Below, one piece after another: positions 18,868 to 27,198 of a stretch of 64,000 nucleotides of DNA. The notes beneath the pieces are model-generated. The model did not search any database, was not told where the DNA came from, and saw only the letters and a program-made list of their open reading frames with translations. Location of the stretch: assembly GCF_003340495.1 (NCBI RefSeq), contig NZ_QASA01000001.1:1674001-1738000 (forward strand). Direction: 5' to 3'. The DNA is from Adhaeribacter pallidiroseus (lineage in GTDB: Bacteria > Bacteroidota > Bacteroidia > Cytophagales > Hymenobacteraceae). Positions within the stretch are counted from its first letter, which is position 1. Every line of letters starts with the position of its first letter. Both the position numbers and the translations under genes were made by a program.

Positions 18868-19065
18868 AGTAATAAGCCGTCGCTAATGGTCCTTTTAATT
18901 CCATTTAGCATAAGGATGTACTGCTTTACATTTTTTAATATAAATCCTATAACATTATTCTACCACAGCTTCCTTAATTTTTACAGTTCCTTTTAAGATA
19001 CTTTGTCTATATTTAACCACAATATTCTTCCAGTTGGCTTTATTCTTAACGTAAAAACTCATTCT

Positions 19066-20187
19066 ATGAATTCTCGTCGCGATTTTTTGCAAAAGCTTAC
19101 CCTTTCGGCCATTACCTTGCCTTTACTGCCCGGCAGTTTAAAACCTTTAAACTTACCCGAAGAAAATCCGGAACCCTATCAGGGCAAGGTGCTGCGGGTA
19201 GCTATTCTGGGTTTGGGCAGTTACGGCACCCGGGTGGCCGATGCCATGCAAACCTGCAAAAGAGCCAAGTTGGTAGGAGCCATCAGCGGTACACCCACTA
19301 AATTGAAGGAATGGCAAACTAAATACAACATTCCGGCAAAAAACTGCTACTCCTACGATAACTTCGACCAAATTAAAAATAACAAAGACATTGACGCCGT
19401 TTACGTCATTACCCCCAACGGCTTGCACCGCGACCAGGTTATTCGGGTGGCCAAAGCCGGTAAACACGCCATTTGCGAAAAGCCCATGGCCATTAATGCC
19501 CAACAAGGTCAGCAAATGATTGATGCCTGCCAAGCCGCTAATGTAAGATTACTGGTGGGTTACCGCATGCACTTCGAGCCTAAAACCTTGGAAGTAATCC
19601 GGATGCGCCAAGCGGGGGAGTTCGGAAAAATTAAATTTTTTCAGGGACTATCAGGCTTTACCATTGGCGACCCTAAGCAATGGCGCTTAAATAAAGAACT
19701 GGCCGGCGGCGGGGCCATGATGGATATTGGTATTTACTCGATCAACGGGGCCCGGTACATGGTAGGCGAGGAGCCCGTATGGGTTACGGCCCAAGAAACG
19801 AAAACCGATCCGGTAAAATTCAAAGAAGGCGTGGACGAAACCATCTTGTTTCAAATGGGCTTTCCGAGCGGCGCGGTGGCTTCTTGCTTATCGACGTACA
19901 GCATGAACGGTTTGGACAAGTTTTACCTGAACGGCGAGAAAGGTTTTGCCGAAATGCAGCCTTCCACCGGCTATGGTCCCATTAAAGGCCAAACGCATAA
20001 AGGCGAACTAAATCAGCCCCACATTACCCACCAAACGGTGCAAATGGACGAAATGGCCGCTATTATATTTGATAATAAAAAACCCGAAGTACCCGTGGAC
20101 GGTCAGGAAGGCCTACGCGATTTAAAAATTATTGATGCCATTTTCCTGGCGGCTAAAACCGGTAAAAAGGTAGAATTGAAGGCTTAA
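19066..20187 (+). CDS. Tat-exported Gfo/Idh/MocA family oxidoreductase
   Basis: NAD(P)-dependent sugar oxidoreductase family, 373 residues. The N-terminus has a twin-arginine signal (NSRRDFLQK, then a hydrophobic stretch), so it is probably exported folded with its cofactor, as glucose-fructose oxidoreductase is. The Rossmann domain has VAILGLGSYGTRVADAM, and the conserved CEKPMAIN carries the catalytic lysine. The C-terminal domain has GGGAMMDIGIYSINGARY and KEGVDETILFQM. ATG at 19066 starts directly at the Tat motif; the longer open frame adds 21 residues of no character. A strong hairpin follows the stop. The substrate cannot be read from sequence. Confidence 0.92.
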   Translation: MNSRRDFLQKLTLSAITLPLLPGSLKPLNLPEENPEPYQGKVLRVAILGLGSYGTRVADAMQTCKRAKLVGAISGTPTKLKEWQTKYNIPAKNCYSYDNFDQIKNNKDIDAVYVITPNGLHRDQVIRVAKAGKHAICEKPMAINAQQGQQMIDACQAANVRLLVGYRMHFEPKTLEVIRMRQAGEFGKIKFFQGLSGFTIGDPKQWRLNKELAGGGAMMDIGIYSINGARYMVGEEPVWVTAQETKTDPVKFKEGVDETILFQMGFPSGAVASCLSTYSMNGLDKFYLNGEKGFAEMQPSTGYGPIKGQTHKGELNQPHITHQTVQMDEMAAIIFDNKKPEVPVDGQEGLRDLKIIDAIFLAAKTGKKVELKA

Positions 20188-20261
20188 AAGCAGTTGGTTC
20201 TAAGTGGAACAAGCTGCTAAGCTTAAATTCTCTTCCGTTTTAAATAAATCAAGTATTTGTT

Positions 20262-20310
20262 AAAATAAGCTTTCTCTAATCTTCGGAACAAATTAAAAAA
20301 AGCTTATTTT
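20262..20310. promoter_or_regulatory. 12-bp inverted repeat, alternative to the 21-bp hairpin
   Basis: AAAATAAGCTTT (20262-20273) pairs perfectly with AAAGCTTATTTT (20299-20310). Its right arm covers the loop and the first four bases of the right arm of the 21-bp hairpin, so the two stems exclude each other. Confidence 0.7.
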
Positions 20311-20327
20311 AATTTGTTCCGAAGATT
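20278..20327. terminator. Perfect 21-bp hairpin upstream of the metallo-beta-lactamase
   Basis: Bases 20278-20298 are the exact reverse complement of 20307-20327, with an 8-base loop AAAGCTTA. The core of the stem is TCTTCGGAACAAATT. It follows the oxidoreductase stop by 90 bases and precedes the lactamase start by 79. A terminator for the first gene is the simplest reading; attenuation of the second is possible. Confidence 0.75.
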
Positions 20328-20405
20328 TTAAAATTTAAATTTTTTATCAAACCAACTTTCCGATTATAAATCCATTTAAATCTAAATAACAAACCCCTGG
20401 TTCTT

Positions 20406-21149
20406 ATGGTAAAGCATTTTTATTATTTATGGATCAGTTTAGTATTAATGGGCTGCCAATCCGCAAAAACCAACGAGAATCCATCAAACTTTACCTCCGA
20501 AAATTTAAGAATTTTAAAAATTGGGGAACAGGTGTATCAGCATACCTCGTACTTAAACACCGAAAGTTTTGGGAAAGTAGACTGTAACGGCATGATAGTT
20601 TTTGACGGGAAAGAAGCCGTGATTTTTAATACTACTGCCGACGATGTTTCTTCTGCTGAATTAATCAATTGGGTGCAAAACTCCTTGCATTGTAAAATTA
20701 AGGCCATTATTCCCACGCACTTTCACGCGGATTGCTTAGGTGGTTTAGCGGCTTTTCATCAGCAAGGCATTCCATCGTATGCCAGTAATGCCACCATTCA
20801 ATTAGCGCAGGCCAAAAATGTAACTGTTCCAAAAACCGGGTTTGCTGATTTACTCGAGTTAAAAGTGGGCGATAAACAAGTGTTAACCGAGTTTTTAGGC
20901 GAAGGCCACACCCGCGATAATGTGATCGGTTATTTCCCGAGTGAAAACATGATGTTTGGCGGCTGCTTGATTAAAGAAGTAGGTGCCGGCAAAGGCAACC
21001 TCGAAGATGCCAATGTTTCGGCTTGGCCCGCCACGGTAAATCAACTAAAAGCGAAATACCCCGACGTAAAATTAATTGTACCGGGGCACGGAAAATCCGG
21101 CGGAACGGAATTGCTGGATTACACCGTAAAACTTTTTTCGGGGCAGTAG
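20406..21149 (+). CDS. Subclass B1 metallo-beta-lactamase, lipoprotein
   Basis: Zinc hydrolase of 247 residues with all subclass B1 ligands: H105-F-H107-A-D109 in THFHADCLGG, H168 in GEGHT, C187 in FGGCLIK and H228 in VPGHGK. K190, three residues after the zinc-binding cysteine, and the GNLEDANVSAWPATV segment match the B1 substrate-binding lysine and loop. The B1 class hydrolyses penicillins, cephalosporins and carbapenems. Residues 1-17 form a lipoprotein signal with lipobox LMGC, so the enzyme should be membrane-anchored in the periplasm, as NDM-type enzymes are. The gene is single, with its own leader after a strong hairpin. Activity is inferred from motifs, not shown. Confidence 0.93.
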   Translation: MVKHFYYLWISLVLMGCQSAKTNENPSNFTSENLRILKIGEQVYQHTSYLNTESFGKVDCNGMIVFDGKEAVIFNTTADDVSSAELINWVQNSLHCKIKAIIPTHFHADCLGGLAAFHQQGIPSYASNATIQLAQAKNVTVPKTGFADLLELKVGDKQVLTEFLGEGHTRDNVIGYFPSENMMFGGCLIKEVGAGKGNLEDANVSAWPATVNQLKAKYPDVKLIVPGHGKSGGTELLDYTVKLFSGQ

Positions 21150-21352
21150 TTTTTTTCTTAAAAATTTAAAAAATCTTTGTAAAACAACTTTGTTCGGAAT
21201 TTTACCTTCTTTCTGCCTGATTTATTCTTACTCTTAATCTGCTTCATGGCCCGTACCGCAATCCGGATACAACAACAAGAGATTGGGCTACTTTTTACTT
21301 CGTGGGTTTGCGCACCTTTGTAAAATATTCACCCCTAATTAAAATTATAAGC

Positions 21353-22354
21353 ATGAAAAAAGTAAAATTAGGCCGTCAGGGATTAGAAGTACCCGAAATT
21401 GGCCTGGGCTGTATGGGCATGTCCAAAATTGCGCACCTGGATATTTACGGCCAAGCCGACGAGAAAGAAGCAATTGCTACCATTCACCGGTCATTGGAGC
21501 TAGGTGGAAATTTTTTAGATACCGCCGATTTGTACGGGCCATTAGCCAACGAACGCTTAATTGCCAAAGCCATTGCGGGTAACCGCGACCAATACATGAT
21601 TGCTACTAAGTTCGGGTTTGAAATTGATGATAACGAACAGTTAACCTGGCAAATAAACGGCAAGCCCGATTACGTAAAAAAATCGCTGGAGCGTTCGCTG
21701 AAAAACTTGGGTACCGATTACATCGATTTGTATTACCTGCACCGCCAGGACCCGAATACGCCCATCGAGGAAACCGTAGCCGCTATGGGCGAATTAGTGC
21801 AAGAAGGCAAAGTAGGTTATATCGGCCTTTCCGAAGTTTCGTCTGATACCGTTCGCCGGGCGCACCAGGTACATCCTTTATCCGCCGTTCAAACCGAATT
21901 TTCGTTGTTCGAGCGCACCCCCGAAGAAAACGGATTTTTAGATACTTTGCAGGAGCTTGGTATTGGCTTTGTGGCCTATTCTCCTTTAGGCAGAGGCTTT
22001 ATTTCCGGCGAAATTCAAAAGCCCGAGGATTTTCCGGAAGGCGATTTTCGTGCCGCGATGCCCCGTTTTCAGGGCGAACAATTTTATAAAAACCTGGAAT
22101 TGGTTCATGAAATTAAAAAACTGGCCGCGGAAAAAGTTATTACGCCGTCGCAGTTAGCTCTTGCCTGGGTGTTAAGTAAAAACATGGTGCCCATTCCGGG
22201 AACGAAACGCCGCACTTACTTGGAGCAAAACCTGGCGGCTGCGGAAGTTACCCTCAGTGCAGCCGAGCTGAACCGGCTGGAAGCTATTGTACCTTTAGGC
22301 ACTTCCACCGGCGCCCGATACGATGCCGCCAACATGGCTTTGATTAATCAATAA
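21353..22354 (+). CDS. Aldo/keto reductase
   Basis: NADPH-dependent TIM-barrel reductase of 333 residues, cytoplasmic. The catalytic tetrad is D56 (FLDTAD), Y61 (LYGP), K86 (ATKFGF) and H130 (YYLHRQD). The C-terminal nucleotide site has PIPGTKRRTYLEQN. The N-terminus, KLGRQGLEVPEIGLGCMGMS, places it with the AKR13-like group of broad-specificity carbonyl reductases. ATG 21353 begins at the family start; an open frame from 21302 adds 17 unrelated residues. It is followed after a hairpin by an AraC regulator on the same strand, probably its regulator. Confidence 0.94.
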   Translation: MKKVKLGRQGLEVPEIGLGCMGMSKIAHLDIYGQADEKEAIATIHRSLELGGNFLDTADLYGPLANERLIAKAIAGNRDQYMIATKFGFEIDDNEQLTWQINGKPDYVKKSLERSLKNLGTDYIDLYYLHRQDPNTPIEETVAAMGELVQEGKVGYIGLSEVSSDTVRRAHQVHPLSAVQTEFSLFERTPEENGFLDTLQELGIGFVAYSPLGRGFISGEIQKPEDFPEGDFRAAMPRFQGEQFYKNLELVHEIKKLAAEKVITPSQLALAWVLSKNMVPIPGTKRRTYLEQNLAAAEVTLSAAELNRLEAIVPLGTSTGARYDAANMALINQ

Positions 22355-22361
22355 AAATTTA

Positions 22362-22397
22362 AACAGGATAAGTTAACATCTGGGAGCTTATCCTGTT
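22362..22397 (+). terminator. Hairpin between aldo/keto reductase and AraC genes
   Basis: AACAGGATAAG (22362-22372) pairs perfectly with CTTATCCTGTT (22387-22397), loop 14 bases. It ends 20 bases before the AraC start, so it may reduce read-through or hold the regulator's leader. Confidence 0.6.
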
Positions 22398-22417
22398 ATG
22401 TTACAAATAAATTTTAC

Positions 22418-23338
22418 ATGAAAAAAACAGGTATTGCGCCTTACGTGATTCATTCGGTTTCGGAAGCGCACCGCTTATTAGGTTTGCCCAAACCCGAACA
22501 TCCCTTGGTAAGCATGGTTGATTTAAGCAGTTTGCGCGATACTTGCCACCAGTTAGTGGGCAGTTATGTGTATAGCTTTTACTCCATCTGCATTAAAAAA
22601 GACTTTAATGGTAAATTAAAATACGGGCAAAATTTTTACGATTTTGATGAAGGCATCATGACTTTTTTCTCGCCCGGCCAGGTAATTTCTACGGATGCTG
22701 CCGAAGAAGTAGCACTAAATGGCTGGTGGCTGCTCATAGATCCTGATTTTATCCGAAATTACCCTTTAGCTAAAAAGATAAAAGAATACAACTTTTTTTC
22801 GTACGCCGTGAGCGAAGCATTGCATCTTTCCGAAAAGGAAGAAGTTATGATTGCCGGCATTATGCAAAACATTGAACAAGAATACCGCTCCGCAATAGAC
22901 ACTTTCAGCCAGGACGTGATGATTTCTCATATTGAGTTGTTGTTGAACTACGCCAACCGGTTTTACAACCGGCAATTTATCACCCGCAAAAACGCAAACA
23001 CCGATTTACTGGTAAAATTAGAAGACTTACTCAACGAATATTTTGAAAAAAACCGATCGTTGGTGTTTGGTTTGCCCACGGTGCAGTATATTTCGGAGCA
23101 ATTAAACGTTTCGCCGAATTATTTAAGCGACGTGCTCCGCACTCAAACTGGGCAAAGTACCCAGCTCCATATTCAAAACAAAGTACTCGAAAAAGCTAAA
23201 GAAATATTAACTACTACTTCTTTATCCGTCAGCGAAATAGCCTACCAGTTGGGTTTCGAGTACCCGCAATCATTTAATAAATTGTTTAAAACCAAAATGA
23301 AAGTTTCCCCACTGGTATTCCGGAATTCCTTTAATTAA
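22418..23338 (+). CDS. AraC family transcriptional regulator
   Basis: DNA-binding regulator of 306 residues. The N-terminal cupin-like sensor domain (about 1-180) includes FDEGIMTFFSPGQVIS. The C-terminal double HTH (about 212-306) has VQYISEQLNVSPNYLSDVLR and the second helix pair with SVSEIAYQLGFEYPQSFNKLFK, the AraC signature. It lies 63 bases after the aldo/keto reductase on the same strand. Such pairs are common in Bacteroidota, and the regulator most likely controls that reductase in response to a small molecule, which is an inference from position only. Confidence 0.94.
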   Translation: MKKTGIAPYVIHSVSEAHRLLGLPKPEHPLVSMVDLSSLRDTCHQLVGSYVYSFYSICIKKDFNGKLKYGQNFYDFDEGIMTFFSPGQVISTDAAEEVALNGWWLLIDPDFIRNYPLAKKIKEYNFFSYAVSEALHLSEKEEVMIAGIMQNIEQEYRSAIDTFSQDVMISHIELLLNYANRFYNRQFITRKNANTDLLVKLEDLLNEYFEKNRSLVFGLPTVQYISEQLNVSPNYLSDVLRTQTGQSTQLHIQNKVLEKAKEILTTTSLSVSEIAYQLGFEYPQSFNKLFKTKMKVSPLVFRNSFN

Positions 23339-23398
23339 CTAATAGCTTGTTAATTGAAGCAAACTTAAAATTTAAAAAAACAGTGTTAATTTATAAGT

Positions 23399-23502
23399 AA
23401 GTAACAGGACAAAATTAAGTTGATTTAAACCTGAGTTTAAGTAATTGATTATTAATTTATTAACGATCGAACAACGAACAACTAAAAACGACCAACTACT
23501 TA
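23399..23502 (+). repeat. 104-nt dispersed element, copy 2
   Basis: Matches 51271-51374 over all 104 bases without gaps, about 11 mismatches (about 89% identity). The right end reads GAACAAC GAACAAC TAAAAAC GACCAAC TACTTA. It sits in the convergent gap between the AraC and TonB-domain genes. Confidence 0.85.
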
Positions 23503-23542
23503 AACTTACGAGGAAAACAGCTATTTCTCTGATTTAATGGTT

Positions 23543-24088
23543 TCACTTAAACTTTAGAAACAACGGAAGAGCGGCCGCTACCTTTTTTTTATTTTGCTGG
23601 GCTGGATTCCATTTCGGCATTGCTTTTAAAACAATAATTGCCGCCGCATCTGCCTGCTCCCCTTGCGATATTTCAATTCTAACGTCTTCTACTTCTCCGG
23701 TATCATTAATAATTATCACGACAATTTCGTTTGTATCGAAGCTATTTTGGCCGGTTCCAATGGTAAACCGGGAATTCTTCTCCAGGTAATCTTTTAAGCC
23801 ATTCAAGCCACCCGTAAACCAAGCAGGCTTTTCTGTAAAGGCGTAAACGGGTTTACCCGCTTTAGTTTTTAAATTTTCCATCGATATGGTATCGCCCGGA
23901 TTTAAAAATTCTTTGTTTTGGAACTTTGTGTATGATGTGTAAGAAGAGGATGTTGTTGTTGGTCCGTATTCTCTGTTATCTGTAAAAGCTGTTGGAGCAG
24001 CCAGCAAAGAAGCTTTTGACTCCCATATAAATAAAAGAAGCAGGAAAACAGATCGAATAAATGCGATGGAACTGATTAAATTCTGCAT
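23543..24088 (-). CDS. Secreted protein with TonB C-terminal-like domain
   Basis: Protein of 181 residues with an N-terminal signal or anchor helix (SVFLLLLFIW). The C-terminal half resembles the TonB C-terminal domain: PAWFTGGLNGLKDYLEKN, VVIIINDTGEVEDVRIEIS, AAAIIVLKAMPKWNPAQQN. In Bacteroidota such proteins are annotated as energy transducer TonB, although many lack the proline-rich span; this one has only a short linker, so its coupling to an outer-membrane receptor is uncertain. ATG at 24088 is preferred over an upstream start at 24139. It is monocistronic, between convergent and divergent neighbours. Confidence 0.75.
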   Translation of the reverse strand: MQNLISSIAFIRSVFLLLLFIWESKASLLAAPTAFTDNREYGPTTTSSSYTSYTKFQNKEFLNPGDTISMENLKTKAGKPVYAFTEKPAWFTGGLNGLKDYLEKNSRFTIGTGQNSFDTNEIVVIIINDTGEVEDVRIEISQGEQADAAAIIVLKAMPKWNPAQQNKKKVAAALPLFLKFK

Positions 24089-24398
24089 GGATACGCGCGT
24101 AATATTAGCATTAATAAGACAGACGGCAAGTGCTTCCAAAACAAGACCCTACGCAAAAAGTCTGGCCTTTATTTTATCAGATGTAGTCTGGACTTTATTC
24201 CATAAAACTTTTGATTAGAAAAAACAAGACGGCGTACATGCAGCAGATTAAACCTATCTGTAAGATTTATCAATCTAATAACTTATTGCAAAAATTTAAA
24301 TAAATAAGCGTTCCCTGTATGATTTACCGGATTATTCTGTTAAATTACCCTAAGTATAACTCTAGAAATTTGTAAAAATTTAAAAAAAGTTATTCTTT
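24089..24398. other. Divergent spacer before the GntR gene
   Basis: No gene. AAATTTAAAAA occurs at 24376-24386, 13 bases before the GntR start. No clear TAnnTTTG box seen. Confidence 0.45.
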
Positions 24399-25415
24399 AT
24401 GGAGCTACTGGATCGCATTGTAGAACATTCTACCGTTCCGAAATACTTACAGGTTGTAAATGCCGTGATCTCGGATATTGAATCCGGTATTCTCAAACAC
24501 GGGCAACGCATTCCGTCCATCAACGAAACCAGCGAAATGTATTACCTCTCGCGCGATACCGTGGAGAAAGCGTACAAAGAACTACGCGAAAAAGGAATTA
24601 TTACCTCTGTCCGGGGCAAGGGTAATTATATTTGTCAGAACTTTTCCACGGATAAAATACGGGTGTTGTTGTTATTTAATAAACTAAGCGCCTATAAAAA
24701 AACGGTGTACTACTCGCTGCTCAAATCCTTCGGCGAAGATGCGATTGTGGATTTGCACATCCATCATTACAACGGCAAAATTTGCGAAAACCTGATTCTG
24801 GAGAATTTAGGTAAGTACCATTACTTTGTGGTGATGCCGCATTTTTTTGAGCACACCGAAACCATTATGCAAACCTTGCACAAAATTCCGCCGCATAAAC
24901 TGGTTTTTTTAGATAAAAATCTGGCGCAGTACACCGGTGATTGTGCCGCCGTATACCAAGACTTTGAACGCGATATTTACAGCGCCCTGCATTCGGGTAT
25001 CGATTTATTATATAAATATCAAAAGCTCGTGCTGGTTTTCCCGAAAGATTTAAACTACCCACCCGAAATTGTAAAAGGCTTTCAACGGTTTTGCCAGGAA
25101 ACTTCTTTCGCCTATTCTGTCATAGATGGCCTAGATAGTGAATCCATCACCGCTAAAACCGCTTTTATTGTGCTGGAAGAATCCGATCTGGTGGATTTAA
25201 TCAAACATAGCCGCACCGAAAACTGGCAATTAGGTAAGGATATTGGCATTATATCGTACAACGAAACGCCTTTAAAAGAAATATTGGCTAATGGCATCAC
25301 GGTAATTTCCACGGATCACGCCAAAATGGGCGAAACAGCGGCTTACATGATGCTGCACAAACGGAAAGGCAAAGTTATTAATCCGTTTACCTTAATCCGG
25401 CGCAATTCTTTGTAA
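24399..25415 (+). CDS. GntR family regulator with periplasmic-binding-protein-like sensor domain
   Basis: Regulator of 338 residues. Residues about 10-80 are a GntR winged helix (DIESGILKHGQRIPSINE, YLSRDTVEKAYKELREKGII, VRGKGNYI). The rest (about 85-335) is a LacI-type ligand-binding fold with VLLLFNKLSAYKKTVYYSLLK at its start and GIISYNETPLKEIL followed by MGETAAYMM near its end. This architecture is frequent among Bacteroidota sugar regulators. The gene lies 208 bases upstream of the GH53 galactanase on the same strand, so it likely senses a pectin-derived sugar and controls the glycosidase genes; that is inference. Confidence 0.9.
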   Translation: MELLDRIVEHSTVPKYLQVVNAVISDIESGILKHGQRIPSINETSEMYYLSRDTVEKAYKELREKGIITSVRGKGNYICQNFSTDKIRVLLLFNKLSAYKKTVYYSLLKSFGEDAIVDLHIHHYNGKICENLILENLGKYHYFVVMPHFFEHTETIMQTLHKIPPHKLVFLDKNLAQYTGDCAAVYQDFERDIYSALHSGIDLLYKYQKLVLVFPKDLNYPPEIVKGFQRFCQETSFAYSVIDGLDSESITAKTAFIVLEESDLVDLIKHSRTENWQLGKDIGIISYNETPLKEILANGITVISTDHAKMGETAAYMMLHKRKGKVINPFTLIRRNSL

Positions 25416-25623
25416 CTCTTGATTGGTTTAATGGTTCTAATTTCAAAAAAGCCGCAGCATTTTTTTATCCTAAAAGCACCGCAGACGGGCTGGTTCAAAA
25501 TCTAATTTTTAAAATTTCTTAATACCAGCCGTTAACCTGCAAAAAGTAGGTGTGTTCCTGTGGTTTAAAAAAGTGTCTGCCGAAATTAGCCTTGGTCTTT
25601 TTAAATACCACCTGTTAAGATAC

Positions 25624-26658
25624 ATGAAGCGCTCTATAGTTTATAGTTTAGTAATATTTACCTTTTCGGGCACAGAACTACTTGCTCCTACCAATTTAGT
25701 AGCCCAGAACTTTGCCAAAGGCGCGGATATAAGTTGGTTACCCCAGATGGAAGCCACTAACTATAAGTTTTATAACGATCAAGGCCAGGAGCAGGATTGC
25801 TTTCAGATTTTAAAAGATCATGGTATCAATACTATCCGGCTGCGCACCTGGGTAAATCCATCCACTGACAAAGTGAGCGGGCATTGCAGCAAAGAAGAAA
25901 CGGTAGCCCTGGCACAACGCGCCCAGAAATGGGGCATGCGGGTGATGATCGATTTCCATTACAGCGATAGTTGGGCCGACCCCGGCAAACAGAAAAAGCC
26001 GGCCGCCTGGGAGGGACATGATTTTACCCAGTTGCAACAAGATGTATATCGCTATACCTTAGAGGTCATGTCGGCGCTAAAAGCAGTAAATATTTATCCG
26101 GAGTGGGTGCAAATAGGTAACGAAACGCCCGGTGGTATGATTTACCCCGAAGGAAGCACTGCCAACTGGTCGCAATTAGCGCAGTTAATCAACAAAGGTT
26201 ACGATGCTGTTAAAGCCGTTAGCCCTAAATCAAAAGTAATATTGCACCTCGACCAGGGAAACAACAAAGAACGCTTTCGTACCTGGTTTGATAATGCGCA
26301 AAAACACGGCGCTAAATACGATGTCATTGGTTTATCGTATTATCCTTTTTGGTTACCCGGCAATCCGGATTATACCCTATCAATTAATAATTTAGGTGAA
26401 AACTTAAAGGAATTAGCAGCTCGGTACAACAAAGAAGTAATGGTGGTGGAAGTGGGCGGCGAAGATACGAAAGCGCAAAATACCTACGATATGTTGGTGG
26501 CCGTGCAAAATAAAGTGAAGGCCGTACCCAACAAAAAAGGTTTAGGCGTAATATACTGGGAACCGCAAGGAGCCCGAAGCTGGAGTAACTATGGCCTAAG
26601 TGCCTGGGGTGCGGATGGTAAACCCACTAAAGCTTTAGATGCTTTTCTGGTGAAGTAA
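25624..26658 (+). CDS. GH53 arabinogalactan endo-beta-1,4-galactanase
   Basis: Secreted TIM-barrel hydrolase of 344 residues cutting beta-1,4-galactan side chains of pectin. The signal peptide ends NLVAQ. Family motifs are KGADISWLPQME near the start, INTIRLRTWVNP, VMIDFHYSDSWADPGKQ, the acid/base E167 in QIGNETPGGM and the nucleophile E276 in VMVVEVGGE, both on the expected strands of a clan GH-A barrel. ATG at 25624 begins the signal peptide; the open frame upstream to 25552 is not needed. Downstream of the GntR gene and convergent to the GH106 gene. Confidence 0.95.
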   Translation: MKRSIVYSLVIFTFSGTELLAPTNLVAQNFAKGADISWLPQMEATNYKFYNDQGQEQDCFQILKDHGINTIRLRTWVNPSTDKVSGHCSKEETVALAQRAQKWGMRVMIDFHYSDSWADPGKQKKPAAWEGHDFTQLQQDVYRYTLEVMSALKAVNIYPEWVQIGNETPGGMIYPEGSTANWSQLAQLINKGYDAVKAVSPKSKVILHLDQGNNKERFRTWFDNAQKHGAKYDVIGLSYYPFWLPGNPDYTLSINNLGENLKELAARYNKEVMVVEVGGEDTKAQNTYDMLVAVQNKVKAVPNKKGLGVIYWEPQGARSWSNYGLSAWGADGKPTKALDAFLVK

Positions 26659-26764
26659 TGTAAAATTTAAAAAATCACTGCTTTTTGTTTTTCAAAATCA
26701 CCTAGTAAAAAAGGTGTTTCCACCGGAAGGTAGAAAATGTTATTACTAGCAAGGCGTGATCTTA

Positions 26765-26808
26765 GGAGCCTTTACAAGTCTCCACGCGCTGGTGCTATCT
26801 CGCTTGCC
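26765..26808 (+). repeat. GC-rich dispersed repeat, copy C (partial)
   Basis: Begins GGAGCCTTTACAAGTCTCC and continues GCGCTGGTGCTATCTCGCTTG. It aligns with the first 45 bases of copy B (reverse complement of about 18825-18867), mismatches scattered. The following GC-rich bases, to about 26,840, do not align clearly. Confidence 0.6.
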
Positions 26809-27078
26809 CCCTCCGCCCTCCGGGCACCTCCCCTAAAAACAGGGAAGGAGATGCTGCAATTGCCTCTTTCTGCTTTTCCCGCACCTGGGCACCAGCATAT
26901 GAAGAGTCTCTCCAGAGCCAAACGAATGCCTGTTTCCTTTAGCCGCCGCTTTTACTTTTTTAGAATGATATTACTTTAACGTGCATTCGAGCGAAGCCCT
27001 TCATGACACAAAGAATAAAGAAAAATACGAGAACGAAAGATAAAATTCTATTTAAGGTTTCTAGCTGTTCATTTCCGT

Positions 27079-27129
27079 TATCCGGGAAGCATCTAACCCG
27101 TAAGTAACCGATTAGATCCTTCCCGGATA
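27079..27129. terminator. 18-bp hairpin between convergent glycosidase genes
   Basis: TATCCGGGAAGCATCTAA (27079-27096) pairs with TTAGATCCTTCCCGGATA (27112-27129) with one mismatch and a 15-base loop. Its place between two converging genes suggests a bidirectional terminator. Confidence 0.65.
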
Positions 27130-27198
27130 GCAGATTAAAGAGCAGGAGCTTCGCCTGGATTCATCTAGTTATCTTTAGCTCAAACGCACGTTATTTAC

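Larger units (their letters stand above)
18220..19065. other. Spacer with GC-rich inverted repeats
   Basis: No gene supported. It carries two copies of a GC-rich repeat in opposite orientation (18355-18455 and 18770-18867) and a local AT-rich stretch near 18,600-18,650. Short open frames across it follow the repeats and are not believable genes. Confidence 0.6.
26659..27198. other. Convergent spacer with GC-rich repeat and strong hairpin
   Basis: An AAATTTAAAAA motif (26663-26673) follows the GH53 stop, a third copy of the GC-rich repeat lies at 26765-26808, and an 18-bp hairpin at 27079-27129. An 80-codon frame over the GC-rich part is not a credible gene. Confidence 0.6.

Noticed and set aside
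18648-18911. 87-codon minus-strand frame
   Set aside because: Covers the GC-rich repeat copy B; no domain and not supported by a start context.
26737-26979. 80-codon open frame in the GH53-GH106 gap
   Set aside because: It follows the GC-rich repeat; GC-rich DNA gives long open frames by lack of stops.
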